From Campylobacterota bacterium (lineage in GTDB: Bacteria > Campylobacterota > Campylobacteria > Campylobacterales > Sulfurovaceae), in NCBI GenBank assembly GCA_003252535.1, contig QKDN01000028.1, positions 1 to 46,009 of the forward strand: 46,009 nt of DNA, in the 5' to 3' direction. A program made the translations under genes and the position numbers. Positions 34,386 through 43,390 of this stretch are shown in pieces. Numbering within the stretch: position 1 is the stretch's first letter; every line of letters begins with the position of its first letter. The notes below the pieces were generated by a model that had not been told where the DNA came from, did not search any database, and saw nothing but the letters and a program-made list of their open reading frames with translations.

Positions 34386-35402
34386 CTACTTTGACGCAGC
34401 TTCGCGCAGGAGGAGAGCGATCTCTCCAGCGCCGTCGCTTTTGACCGATCCTATCAGTCCCCTGCTCTGCTGTCCGACCGATCCGTCGATGATCCCGAGG
34501 ACTTTTTCCATATCGATCTCCCCTTCGCGCATCATCCATCCCAGTCCGTTGTCAACGAGGAACTTCGCATTGTAGTACTGGTGGTCTCCTGCCGCGTATG
34601 GGTAAGGGATATAGACCGCCGGGAGTCCCATCGCCGAAAGCTCCCACAGTGTCGATGCCCCGGCCCTGGCGATGGCGAGGTCGGCCCGTCTCATATACCC
34701 TGCCGGATCGGAGGTGAAGGGGAAAAGCTCGGCCTCTATCCCCATCGACTCATAAGCGTTCTGCACTCTCTCGTAGTCCTTCTCGCCGCTCTGGTGGATG
34801 ATCGATATCCCTTTCTCCCGCAGTAGCGGCGCAAGCGAAATGGCGAGATCGTTGATCGCTTTCGCCCCCTGCGAACCGCCGAGGAAGATCACCGTCGTGA
34901 CCTTGTCGCGAAGTCTCCTCTCCTCGAAGAATATCTTTTTGATCGGGTAGGAGCTGACCGGGCTCTCTTCGATGTACGAGGAGATGAACGCCCGCGCAAA
35001 TGGTCTCAGGAGGCGGTTGAGCGAACCTATCGCGGCGTTCTGCTCGTGGATGACGAGGGGAATACGCCTGAGGATCGCCGCCAGTGAAGTCGGCGCAGCT
35101 GAGAACCCCCCGACGCAGAAGACCGCTTTCGCATCGTGTTTTTTGAGAAGGCTCGAGGCTTCAAGGGTCGCTTTGAGAAGCATGAAGAGCGACCTGAACT
35201 TCCCGATGATCCCCTGGTTGACCACCCCGCGGGTGTCGAGGAAGTATTTCGCCGCGAAATCCCCGTCTTCGCCAAACCATTTCTGATCCTGCCCTTTGGT
35301 CGAGCCGATGTAGACGAGCTCCTCACCCCGGAGCTCCTCCTTGACGGCCTTGATGATCACAAGGTGTCCGCCGGTACCCCCGCCGGTCATAACGATACTC
35401 AT
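34386..35402 (-). CDS. murG: UDP-GlcNAc:lipid I transferase (MurG)
   Basis: 338 aa from ATG 35402, which overlaps the ftsW stop (ATGA) and has AAGGAG upstream inside ftsW. GGGTGGH at residues 7-13 is the lipid I-binding glycine loop; HEQNAAIGSLNR and GGSQGAKAIND are further family blocks. It adds GlcNAc to undecaprenyl-PP-MurNAc-pentapeptide at the inner face of the membrane, making lipid II. Confidence 0.95.
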   Translation of the reverse strand: MSIVMTGGGTGGHLVIIKAVKEELRGEELVYIGSTKGQDQKWFGEDGDFAAKYFLDTRGVVNQGIIGKFRSLFMLLKATLEASSLLKKHDAKAVFCVGGFSAAPTSLAAILRRIPLVIHEQNAAIGSLNRLLRPFARAFISSYIEESPVSSYPIKKIFFEERRLRDKVTTVIFLGGSQGAKAINDLAISLAPLLREKGISIIHQSGEKDYERVQNAYESMGIEAELFPFTSDPAGYMRRADLAIARAGASTLWELSAMGLPAVYIPYPYAAGDHQYYNAKFLVDNGLGWMMREGEIDMEKVLGIIDGSVGQQSRGLIGSVKSDGAGEIALLLREAASK

Positions 35403-36586
35403 TTCTTCTCCTTCTTTGGCTTCGACCATCGCCCCATCTTCTTGGATATCATCAACACCATCCCTATCGCTATCGAATTGGCCACGATCTGCGATCCCCC
35501 GTAGCTGAGGAACGGTACTGCGATCCCTTTGATAGGGGTGATACCGCTGATACCGAAGGTATTGATCACCAGCGAGAGGGAGATGAGGAGCGCAACCCCC
35601 ACGCTGAAGAGATAGTAATGGGGCTCGAGGAGATCCCCGGCGATCTTGTTGAGCCTGAAGATCAACACCATGAAGAGCGCTATCACGATCCCCACGCCGA
35701 TGAAGCCAAGCTCCTCTGCGATCCCGGCGAAAACGAAGTCGGTGTGCACCTCTGAGACATACCCCAGCTTGAACTGCCCGTTGCCGAGCCCCTGCCCCCA
35801 GATGCCGCCGTTATGGATGGCATTGAGGGAGTTGGATATCTGGTAGGGCTCTTTGACCGCCTCGACATGGAGCGATTTGATCGACTCGAACGGGAGGAAC
35901 GAAAGGATGGAATCCTGCACCGTCGTCCACCAGCTCATGATCCTCTTGATACGATGTTCGCTCATCATGATGAGCGCCACGAACGCCATGAACCCGAGAC
36001 TCATCAGCACCATGAAGAACTTCATGCTACGCCCGGCAAAAACGAAAAGGATCGAGAGTGTCCCCGCAAGCACCACCACCTGCCCGAGGTCTTTCTGGAA
36101 GATGGCGATGAGGATCACCGCGAAGCCGAAGAGGAACGCATAGGGGAGGAAGAGCATGAACTCCTCGTAGAGGCTCATCTTGCCCCTGTCACGCAGTTTT
36201 CGTGCGAAGCTCCAGGAGAGGAAGAATACGAATCCCACCTTGAAGAACTCCACCGGGGCTATCGAGATGGGACCGATCTGCAGCCACCTGGTCGCACCAC
36301 CGGCGGTATTGACCATCGACGAGGGCATCACCTGCATCGCGATGATCGCCGCGAACGAAAAGAAGAAGAGGAGAAAGCCGAAGCGTGTGAACCACTTGTC
36401 GGGGTCGAACTTGCTGAGGATCAATATGATGACCATCCCCACGCCCACCGCCGCCGCCTGCCTGATGACGAAGTGGAACTCGCTGTAGTGGAAGTGGACC
36501 ACCGCATAGGCCGCGAGGGAATAGCTCATGATCACCGAGACGGTGAGCAGAATAACGGTCGTCAAAAAGAGTTTTGTATCTATCAT
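35399..36586 (-). CDS. ftsW: SEDS glycosyltransferase FtsW
   Basis: 395 aa from ATG 36586 (the frame is open to 36802, but that part crosses the ftsI promoter). About ten TM helices; QISNSLNAIHNGGIWGQGLGNGQFKLGYVSEVHTDFVFA and GIAVPFLSYGGSQIVANSI are SEDS signatures. FtsW polymerises lipid II at the septum with its class B PBP. It diverges from the ftsI-type gene by 105 bases and is coupled to murG. It is FtsW rather than RodA by this context. Confidence 0.92.
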   Translation of the reverse strand: MIDTKLFLTTVILLTVSVIMSYSLAAYAVVHFHYSEFHFVIRQAAAVGVGMVIILILSKFDPDKWFTRFGFLLFFFSFAAIIAMQVMPSSMVNTAGGATRWLQIGPISIAPVEFFKVGFVFFLSWSFARKLRDRGKMSLYEEFMLFLPYAFLFGFAVILIAIFQKDLGQVVVLAGTLSILFVFAGRSMKFFMVLMSLGFMAFVALIMMSEHRIKRIMSWWTTVQDSILSFLPFESIKSLHVEAVKEPYQISNSLNAIHNGGIWGQGLGNGQFKLGYVSEVHTDFVFAGIAEELGFIGVGIVIALFMVLIFRLNKIAGDLLEPHYYLFSVGVALLISLSLVINTFGISGITPIKGIAVPFLSYGGSQIVANSIAIGMVLMISKKMGRWSKPKKEKK

Positions 36587-36660
36587 TGCACGGCTTCTTC
36601 CCAATCTTTTTCGTTTTGATCTCGATATAGAATCAGATTTTAACCTAAATCTTGTTAATA

Positions 36661-36678
36661 TTATATTATATAATATAA
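36661..36678. promoter_or_regulatory. AT-only palindrome, likely shared -10 of ftsW and ftsI
   Basis: An 18-base perfect palindrome of A and T only (9-base arms, ttatattat). Each strand contains TATAAT (plus strand at 36669-36674), so one site may serve both divergent genes. The ftsI ATG is only 18 bases beyond it. Confidence 0.5.
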
Positions 36679-36691
36679 GATTGAGGTACCG

Positions 36692-38731
36692 ATGAAGGAG
36701 TTTCGAACACAAAGAGAGAAGTATGTGCTGCGCAGCCGCAAGCTTCTTATTCTTTATATTTTGCTCATTGTCCTCATCGGCGTCTTCCTCTTCAAGATGC
36801 ATTGGATCTCCGAATCGGAGCGGGAGATGCCTTCGAGCAATACCGTCATCAACGACCGTTCTCTCCGCGGCAAGATATATTCACAGGACAAGTTCATCAT
36901 TAGTTCCAGCTCCAAGCGCTACGAGGCTTCGGTCAGGGCGCCGAGCATCATCCCCGAGAAGAAGCAGCTCTTTATCGAGCTTTTCAGTATCTACAGCGGC
37001 ATCGATCCCGGGACCATCGAGGAGAAGTTCTTCGACAGGGGCGGCAAACCCAAGAGCAATATCGTCGTCCTCTCGAGGGATATCGACGCCAAACACGCCG
37101 TAGGGCTCGAGAACCTTTCGCAGAAGCTCCGCAACCTCGGAGTCTTCAGACACCTCAAGAGCGGCGTCCTCTATGCCCTCGATATCATAGAGAGCGGCGA
37201 GGTGAGGAACTTCCCGCTCGATGACTGTCTCACCCCGGTCGTGGGCTATGTCAAGGACACCATCGAGGACCGCTACCTCTACTCCGTGGGGATGAACGGA
37301 CTGGAGAAATACGCCCAGCGCCACCTCTCCACACGCAAGGACGGTATCACGGAAGGGGAGCGGGATGCCGTGGGCTCGATCATCCGCAATGCCAACACCG
37401 TCAAGACGCTCCGCAGCGACGGTCTCGATATGTACCTCAATATCCCGCTCCGTCTCCAGAGAAGCGTCGAAAAGCGTCTCGATATCATGCGCGAAGAGAC
37501 CGGCGCACAGGAGATCATCGCAGCGATCATGGAGAGCGAGACGGGTAAGGTGCTCTCGATCGCCTCTACCAAACGCTACAACCCCAACAAGATCACCCCG
37601 CAGGATATGGAGGCGCTCAACGGCAAGTTCGCTACCTACCCCCATGAGCCCGGCTCCGTCCTCAAGCCTGTCACGATGGGGATCGCCCTCGATCACGGTG
37701 TCGTGAGCCCCCAGACGATCATCCCCACGTTCAACGGACGGCTCAATATCAGCGCCAGGCACGCCATCACCGATGACGATCCCTTCCCGCAGCTCAGCTG
37801 CGCCGAGATCATCATCCACTCCTCCAATGTCGGTATCTCGCAGGTCTCATGGAAGCTCACAGGAAAGGAGTTCCGCGATGGCCTGCTAAGGTTCGGCTTC
37901 TCCAAACCTTCGGGTATCGACCTTGCGAGAGAGCTCCCCGGCAAGATCAAATCGGTAAAACTGCTCAACAGCAAGATGCACCGGGCCAACCAGTCCTACG
38001 GATACGGCCTCCATGCGACCTTCATCCAGCTCTTCAAGGCCTACAGCGCGTTCAATAACGGCGGTATGGCCATGACCCCGCGTATCATCGACTATTTCCA
38101 GGACGAGAAGGGGATGCGCTACAGGCTCGACCCGCCCGAGCCCGACCTCAGGGCGATCTCCCCAAAGGCAGCCGAGCAGATGCACGAGATACTCATACGG
38201 GTCGTCCAGGAGGGGACGGGTGTAGCCGCCAAGTATATGGGACTAGAGGTCGGAGGGAAGACCGGTACAGCACACATAGCCGCAGCCGGTGGCTACAGCA
38301 ACCAGTACCACAGCAGCTTCTACGGCTTCGTCAACGACAAGTCGGGGCATAAGTACACCGTAGGGGTACTCGTCATCCGCCCCGACAAGAGCAAACGGGG
38401 GCACTTCGCCTCACAGACGGCGGTACCGACCTTCAAAAAGCTCGTAGATGCCCTCGTGGAGCTCGACTACCTCAAACCGGAATACACCAGAGAGGAGCAG
38501 GAGATCATCGCGGCGAAGATCAAAAAAGAGAGGGAAAAAGAGACACCGTATATCCAGTATACACAACCGTCCACTGTAGAACGAAGCTATACTCCTGCGA
38601 GGAAGCAGCCGACACCGACCTACAGCAGACCGAAAGCGCAGCCGACACCGACCGCCCCGGCAGCTCCTGTCAGGGCACCGAAACCGTCACCCAGGAGCGA
38701 AGAGCTCTTCAACGACCTGGATATGTTCTGA
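36692..38731 (+). CDS. ftsI: Class B penicillin-binding protein FtsI (PBP3)
   Basis: 679 aa. One TM helix (about 18-36), a pedestal domain, then a transpeptidase with S322xxK325 (EPGSVLKP), SxN at 377-379 and KTG at 523-525. EPGSxxKP and SSNVG are typical of FtsI rather than the elongation PBP2. It cross-links septal peptidoglycan as the partner of FtsW. The last 80 residues are a Pro/Thr-rich basic tail that many homologues lack. GAGG precedes the ATG. Confidence 0.9.
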   Translation: MKEFRTQREKYVLRSRKLLILYILLIVLIGVFLFKMHWISESEREMPSSNTVINDRSLRGKIYSQDKFIISSSSKRYEASVRAPSIIPEKKQLFIELFSIYSGIDPGTIEEKFFDRGGKPKSNIVVLSRDIDAKHAVGLENLSQKLRNLGVFRHLKSGVLYALDIIESGEVRNFPLDDCLTPVVGYVKDTIEDRYLYSVGMNGLEKYAQRHLSTRKDGITEGERDAVGSIIRNANTVKTLRSDGLDMYLNIPLRLQRSVEKRLDIMREETGAQEIIAAIMESETGKVLSIASTKRYNPNKITPQDMEALNGKFATYPHEPGSVLKPVTMGIALDHGVVSPQTIIPTFNGRLNISARHAITDDDPFPQLSCAEIIIHSSNVGISQVSWKLTGKEFRDGLLRFGFSKPSGIDLARELPGKIKSVKLLNSKMHRANQSYGYGLHATFIQLFKAYSAFNNGGMAMTPRIIDYFQDEKGMRYRLDPPEPDLRAISPKAAEQMHEILIRVVQEGTGVAAKYMGLEVGGKTGTAHIAAAGGYSNQYHSSFYGFVNDKSGHKYTVGVLVIRPDKSKRGHFASQTAVPTFKKLVDALVELDYLKPEYTREEQEIIAAKIKKEREKETPYIQYTQPSTVERSYTPARKQPTPTYSRPKAQPTPTAPAAPVRAPKPSPRSEELFNDLDMF

Positions 38732-38763
38732 TTAGCTGGGCAAAGAGCGAGAGAAGGGTATCT

Positions 38764-38992
38764 GTAGGTTCGATTTCATCGAACGAATGTTGCAGAGGTC
38801 GGAATAATATCCCTTGATGATGGAATAATGTTCGATGAAATCGAACCTACGCATAATAAAACACTCCGACTGTCCGTAGGATGGATGCAATCCACCATCT
38901 GCTTCAGATATCTGTACCGTTGCTGCCGATTGGAACAAATGGTGGAATCCTTCCACCCATTCCAAAACAGTCATTCCCGTGAAAACGGGAAT
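38764..38992. repeat. Cluster of palindromic repeats between ftsI and panC
   Basis: 38764-38784 and 38830-38850 are exact 21-base inverted copies 45 bases apart, each partly self-complementary (ttcgat..atcgaa). 38879-38896 carries ggatggatgcaatccacc, related to 1247-1261. 38941-38957 has ggtggaa/ttccacc arms. 38973-38992 has 8-base arms attcccgt/acgggaat with a GAAA loop. The block 38732-38997 holds no gene and looks like a landing zone for REP-type repeats; the last hairpin lies just past the panC stop and may also end its transcript. Confidence 0.65.
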
Positions 38993-38997
38993 CCCAT

Positions 38998-39822
38998 TTA
39001 TATCCACAGATTGTCTATAAGCCTTGTCGTCCCTACCCATGCGGCGACGAGGATGATGGTATTGCCGATCTCCACCTCCTCCAGGGGTCTGAACGCGCGG
39101 TCGACGATCTCCACATACTCTATATCGGTCTCGTTCTCGAGTATTTCCCGCATCACCGCTTCGATCTTCTGCGAACTTCTCTCGCCGGTCATCACCATCT
39201 TCGTAGCGCGTTTGAGCGAGCGGGAGAGGCTGAGGGCTCTTTGTTTTTCTTCGGGGGAGAGGTAGACATTGCGGCTGCTGAGCGCGAGTCCCGAGCCGTC
39301 GCGGACGATCTCGCACGGCACGATGCGGCAGCGGAGGAAATAGGTGCGCGCCATCTGCATGATGAGGGCGAGCTGCTGGGCATCCTTCTTGCCGAAATAG
39401 GCGGCGGTAGGGTTGGCGAGGTTGAGGAGCTTCATCACTACCTGGAGCATCCCGTCGAAGTGTCCCGGTCTCCTGTTCCCCTCGAGTATGTACCCCATCG
39501 TCGCAGGCGCCATGACGGCGAGCTCGTCCCTCTCGTACATGATCCCGGGGGTCGGCATGAAGAGGATATCGACCCCGGCGCGCTTGCATATCTGCATATC
39601 GGCTTCGATCTTGCGGGGGTATTTGTCGAGGTCTTCCCCTTCGAGGAACTGTGTGGGATTGACGAATATCGAGACGATGACGAACCCGTTCTCCTCTTTG
39701 GCCCTGCGGATAAGCGACAGGTGCCCTTCGTGGAGCGCCCCCATCGTGGGGACGAACCCGACGCTCCCTGCTATCCCGTCTCTGGCCGCCATGAGCTCCG
39801 CTGTGGTCTCTATTACCCTCAT
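38998..39822 (-). CDS. panC: Pantothenate synthetase
   Basis: 274 aa from ATG 39822 (GAGAGAGGAT upstream); an ATG six codons earlier lacks a ribosome site. GFVPTMGALHEGH holds the HIGH-type motif (31-34); NPTQFLEGEDLDKYPR, FGKKDAQQL and LALSSRNVYLS complete the family set. It joins pantoate and beta-alanine using ATP on the way to coenzyme A. No panB or panD is adjacent. Confidence 0.95.
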   Translation of the reverse strand: MRVIETTAELMAARDGIAGSVGFVPTMGALHEGHLSLIRRAKEENGFVIVSIFVNPTQFLEGEDLDKYPRKIEADMQICKRAGVDILFMPTPGIMYERDELAVMAPATMGYILEGNRRPGHFDGMLQVVMKLLNLANPTAAYFGKKDAQQLALIMQMARTYFLRCRIVPCEIVRDGSGLALSSRNVYLSPEEKQRALSLSRSLKRATKMVMTGERSSQKIEAVMREILENETDIEYVEIVDRAFRPLEEVEIGNTIILVAAWVGTTRLIDNLWI

Positions 39823-39988
39823 CACTATCCTCTCTCTCATGATTTTTGGGTATAATAGTATCCAATTTAATCAAAAATATCACCTACATAGATTCGAGTT
39901 AAACCAAATCTTTAAGTGCAATAATAAATCGCTATTTTATTTTTTCTATCGCACAATGCGGGTGTAAACTACGAGGGAAGAGAGAGAC

Positions 39989-42900
39989 ATGAAACAACAC
40001 TACGCGCTTGGGATCGATATCGGCTCGACGACGGTCAAATATGTCGTCTGTGACAGTGAGTTCAATATCATAGCCAAAGAGTACACGCCGCACGATACCA
40101 AACAGGCAGAGACCCTGCTAAGACTCCTCGAAAAGCTTGAAGCCGAACACCCCGAGATATACAACAACATCGAAAAAGCCTACATCACAGGTTCCGGCGC
40201 CACCCGCATCGCCCCGCGCATCAATGCCCGCTTCGTCCAGGAGGTCAACGCCGTCGTCCTCGCGGTCGAGCATCATCACCCCGATGTCAACGCCGTCATC
40301 GAGCTCGGCGGACAGGACGCCAAGATCATCCACTTCAAAGAGGGTGAGGACGGCAAGAAGACCGCCCAGACCTCGATGAACGACAAGTGCGCCTCGGGTA
40401 CGGGTGCGACCATCGAGAAGTGTACGATGAAAGTGGGTCTGGAGAGCGCGGATGTCCAGAACCTCAAGTTCGAGACCGACAAGCTCCACCATGTCGCCGC
40501 CAAGTGCGGGGTCTTCGCCGAGACCGATATCGTCAACCTCGTCAAGACCTCCGTCCCCTCCAACGAGATCATGAACTCCCTCGCCGACGCGATCGTCATG
40601 CAGAACCTCACCGTCCTCACCCGAGGCAATACCCTCATGCCCAAGGTACTCCTCCTCGGCGGTCCCAATACCTACCTCCCGTTCCTCCAGGACTGCTGGC
40701 GTATGCGTATCAGCGAGCTGTGGGATGAGAGAGGGGTAGAGTACGACAAAGAGCAGCTCTCAGAGCTCGTCCTCGTCCCTCAGAACTCCCAGTACTACGC
40801 GGCGTTCGGCGCAGTGGTATTCGGCGAGGGGGAAGCGAACAACGACCAGAAGTTCAAAGGGAGCCTTGAGCTCAAGACCATGATCCGCTCCGGCGCGGTA
40901 CACAACGACTCCAGCAAGGATACGCCGCTCGTGGCGAGCGCCGAGGAGCTCGAAGCATTCAAGTCAAAATACTCCATCCCTCCGTTCGTCCCAGCCAAAC
41001 TCACCGAAAAGACCGAGTGCTACCTCGGGATCGACGGGGGCTCCACCAGCTCCAAGGCGGTCGTCGTCGACAGGGACGGCAACCTCCTCCTCAAGGTCTA
41101 CCAGCTCTCCAAAGGGAACCCGATCCAGGATACCAAGGAGATGCTCGAGAAGATCGCCGCATACGACAAGGACGGTTTCCTCGATATCAGGGGTCTGGGG
41201 ACGACCGGGTATGCCGCCGATGTACTCGAAGGGGCGCTCAAGGCCGATGCCAACATCATCGAGACCATCGCCCACATGAAGAGCGCGCAGGCGGTCTTCG
41301 GCGAGAGTATCGATATCATCTGTGATATCGGCGGACAGGATATCAAGGTGCTCTTCATGGAGAACGGCATGATGAAGAACTTCCGTCTCTCCAACCAGTG
41401 CTCGGCGGGCAACGGTACGCTGCTCCAGAGTATGTCCAAGCAGTTCGGCGTCACGGTCGAGGAGTATGCCGATGTCGCTTTCGATGCGACCCAGGCGCCG
41501 AAGTTCAACTACGGCTGCGCCGTCTTCCTCGATACCGACAGGGTCAACTTCCAGAAAGAGGGGTATACCAAAGAGGAGCTCTTCGCAGGGATCGCCAAGG
41601 TACTTCCCAAGAATGTCTGGCAGTATGTCGTCCAGGCTCCCAACCTCGCGGCATTCGGCAACCACTTCGTCCTCCAGGGAGGGACACAGTACAACCTTGC
41701 AGCCCTCAAAGCACAGGTCGACTATATCAAAGAGCTCGTCCCCGGTGCGACAGTCGATGTCCACCCGTACCCCGGTGAAGCGGGAGCCTACGGCGCGGCG
41801 ATCGAGGCGAGGGATGTGGTCGCGGCGCGCGGCTACCATTCGTTCGTAGGGATGGAGGAGGCTCTGGGGCTCTCCTACACCTCACTCACCGACGAATCGA
41901 CCAGATGTAATTTCTGCCCGATCCTCTGTTCGCGTACCTTTATCGATACCAAGACGCCCAATTCCGAATCGGTGCGCTACATCGCCGGGTTCGCCTGTGA
42001 GAGCGGTACGGTGGAGTCCCCCGAAGCCCTCAAAGCCCTCCAGAAAGAACGGCTCTCCCTCCAGAACGAGACCCCGAACCTCGTCAAGAAGGAGGCCAAA
42101 GAGCTCTTCGCCCACGGCTACGATCTCCCCGCCGCTCCTACTGCCGATACACTCATCACCCGTCAGCAGGTCAAGATGACCCTCGGCGGCTGGGGGCCGA
42201 CCATCCGCAAGAAGGTGATCAGACCTTTCGAGACGAGCTCGCAGGAGGCAAAAGAGCGCAGAAGCAAGCTCATCGTCGGTATCCCCAAAGTGCTCAATAT
42301 CTACTCCGTCGCGCCGTTCCTCCGCACCTATCTCGAAGCGCTGGGGATCGATCCGAAGAACATCAAATTCTCGGGTTACTCCAACGAAGATATGTTCCTC
42401 GAGGGGGCGCGCTACGGTTCGGTCGACTCATGCTACCCCGCAAAAGTAGCGCAGTCGCATGTCTACTCGCTCCTCTACGGCAAGAAGTTCCACAAGATGC
42501 ATTTCGACTACCTGTGGTTCCCGTCGACCCTCTCGCTCCCTGCGTTCATCGTCAAGTCGATGGGGCAGACCGCCTGCCCGATCATCACCGGGACACCGCG
42601 CGTCGTCTACTCCGCCTTCACCAAAGAACAGGATCTCTTCACGAAGAAAGGGATCGAGTATATCGACGATTCGCTCCCCTTTGCCAACAAACTCCTCCTT
42701 GAAAAGGAGCTCTTCGGCACATGGGGCGAAAGACTCGGCATCACTGCGGATGAGAACCGCTGGGCGGTAGAGCAGGGGTGGAAGGCGCTCGAAGCGAACG
42801 AGAAGGAGATCATGGCAGAAGGGCGCGCGATACTCGACAGCGCTGTCGCCAACGACGAGATCGTGATCCTACTGCTCGGCAGACCCTACCACTCCGATCC

Positions 42901-43378
42901 GGGGATCAACCACGAAGTGCTCGACGAGTTCCAGTCGCTCGGGTTCAAGACCATCTCGATGCGCTCCATCCCCAAGGACAAAGAGTATCTCGACCGGTTC
43001 TTCGGCGATGAGCTGCGTGATGGATATATCGAGGACTACTTCGATATCCGCGATGTGTGGCCCGAGAACTATTCGGTCAACTCGTCGCAGAAGGTATGGG
43101 CGGCGAAGTTCGCAGCGCGCCACCCCAATGTCGCCGTGCTCGACCTCTCGAGCTTCAAATGCGGGCATGATGCCCCTACCTACTCGATCATCGACAAGAT
43201 ACTCGGCGCCAGCCGTACGCCGCACCTGACGCTGCACGATATCGATGCGAACAAGCCGGGCGGCTCGATCAAGATCAGGGTCAAGACCTTCGCCTACACC
43301 CTCGATCAATACAGGGAGACGCTGATCAAAGAGAAGCAGCTCCAGCAGCAGAACAGTCTCAATGAAGCAACAGCATAG
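39989..43378 (+). CDS. Double-ASKHA acyl-CoA dehydratase activase fused to a DUF2229/HgdB-like region
   Basis: 1129 aa. Residues 5-270 and 343-620 are two BadF/HgdC-type ATPase domains, each starting with GID(I/G)GS(T/T)S or similar and each with the two cysteines that hold the bridging [4Fe-4S] cluster in HgdC: C134 and C173, then C471 and C510. Both domains keep GGQD. The fusion thus could form the activase dimer within one chain. A CxxCxxxC motif (C640, C643, C647) follows, then a long DUF2229-type region with YSNEDMFLEGARYGSVDSCYPAK, TACPII and SSFKCGHD. Such activases use ATP to push an electron to very low potential. Next gene 12 bases on is the likely target. Substrate unknown. Confidence 0.85.
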   Translation: MKQHYALGIDIGSTTVKYVVCDSEFNIIAKEYTPHDTKQAETLLRLLEKLEAEHPEIYNNIEKAYITGSGATRIAPRINARFVQEVNAVVLAVEHHHPDVNAVIELGGQDAKIIHFKEGEDGKKTAQTSMNDKCASGTGATIEKCTMKVGLESADVQNLKFETDKLHHVAAKCGVFAETDIVNLVKTSVPSNEIMNSLADAIVMQNLTVLTRGNTLMPKVLLLGGPNTYLPFLQDCWRMRISELWDERGVEYDKEQLSELVLVPQNSQYYAAFGAVVFGEGEANNDQKFKGSLELKTMIRSGAVHNDSSKDTPLVASAEELEAFKSKYSIPPFVPAKLTEKTECYLGIDGGSTSSKAVVVDRDGNLLLKVYQLSKGNPIQDTKEMLEKIAAYDKDGFLDIRGLGTTGYAADVLEGALKADANIIETIAHMKSAQAVFGESIDIICDIGGQDIKVLFMENGMMKNFRLSNQCSAGNGTLLQSMSKQFGVTVEEYADVAFDATQAPKFNYGCAVFLDTDRVNFQKEGYTKEELFAGIAKVLPKNVWQYVVQAPNLAAFGNHFVLQGGTQYNLAALKAQVDYIKELVPGATVDVHPYPGEAGAYGAAIEARDVVAARGYHSFVGMEEALGLSYTSLTDESTRCNFCPILCSRTFIDTKTPNSESVRYIAGFACESGTVESPEALKALQKERLSLQNETPNLVKKEAKELFAHGYDLPAAPTADTLITRQQVKMTLGGWGPTIRKKVIRPFETSSQEAKERRSKLIVGIPKVLNIYSVAPFLRTYLEALGIDPKNIKFSGYSNEDMFLEGARYGSVDSCYPAKVAQSHVYSLLYGKKFHKMHFDYLWFPSTLSLPAFIVKSMGQTACPIITGTPRVVYSAFTKEQDLFTKKGIEYIDDSLPFANKLLLEKELFGTWGERLGITADENRWAVEQGWKALEANEKEIMAEGRAILDSAVANDEIVILLLGRPYHSDPGINHEVLDEFQSLGFKTISMRSIPKDKEYLDRFFGDELRDGYIEDYFDIRDVWPENYSVNSSQKVWAAKFAARHPNVAVLDLSSFKCGHDAPTYSIIDKILGASRTPHLTLHDIDANKPGGSIKIRVKTFAYTLDQYRETLIKEKQLQQQNSLNEATA

Positions 43379-43390
43379 GAGGAGAAGACC

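Noticed and set aside
39841-39988. Possible riboswitch in the leader of the activase gene
   Set aside because: Only a weak gtgc/gcac pairing and a TATAAT at 39851 were seen; no known riboswitch core could be recognised.
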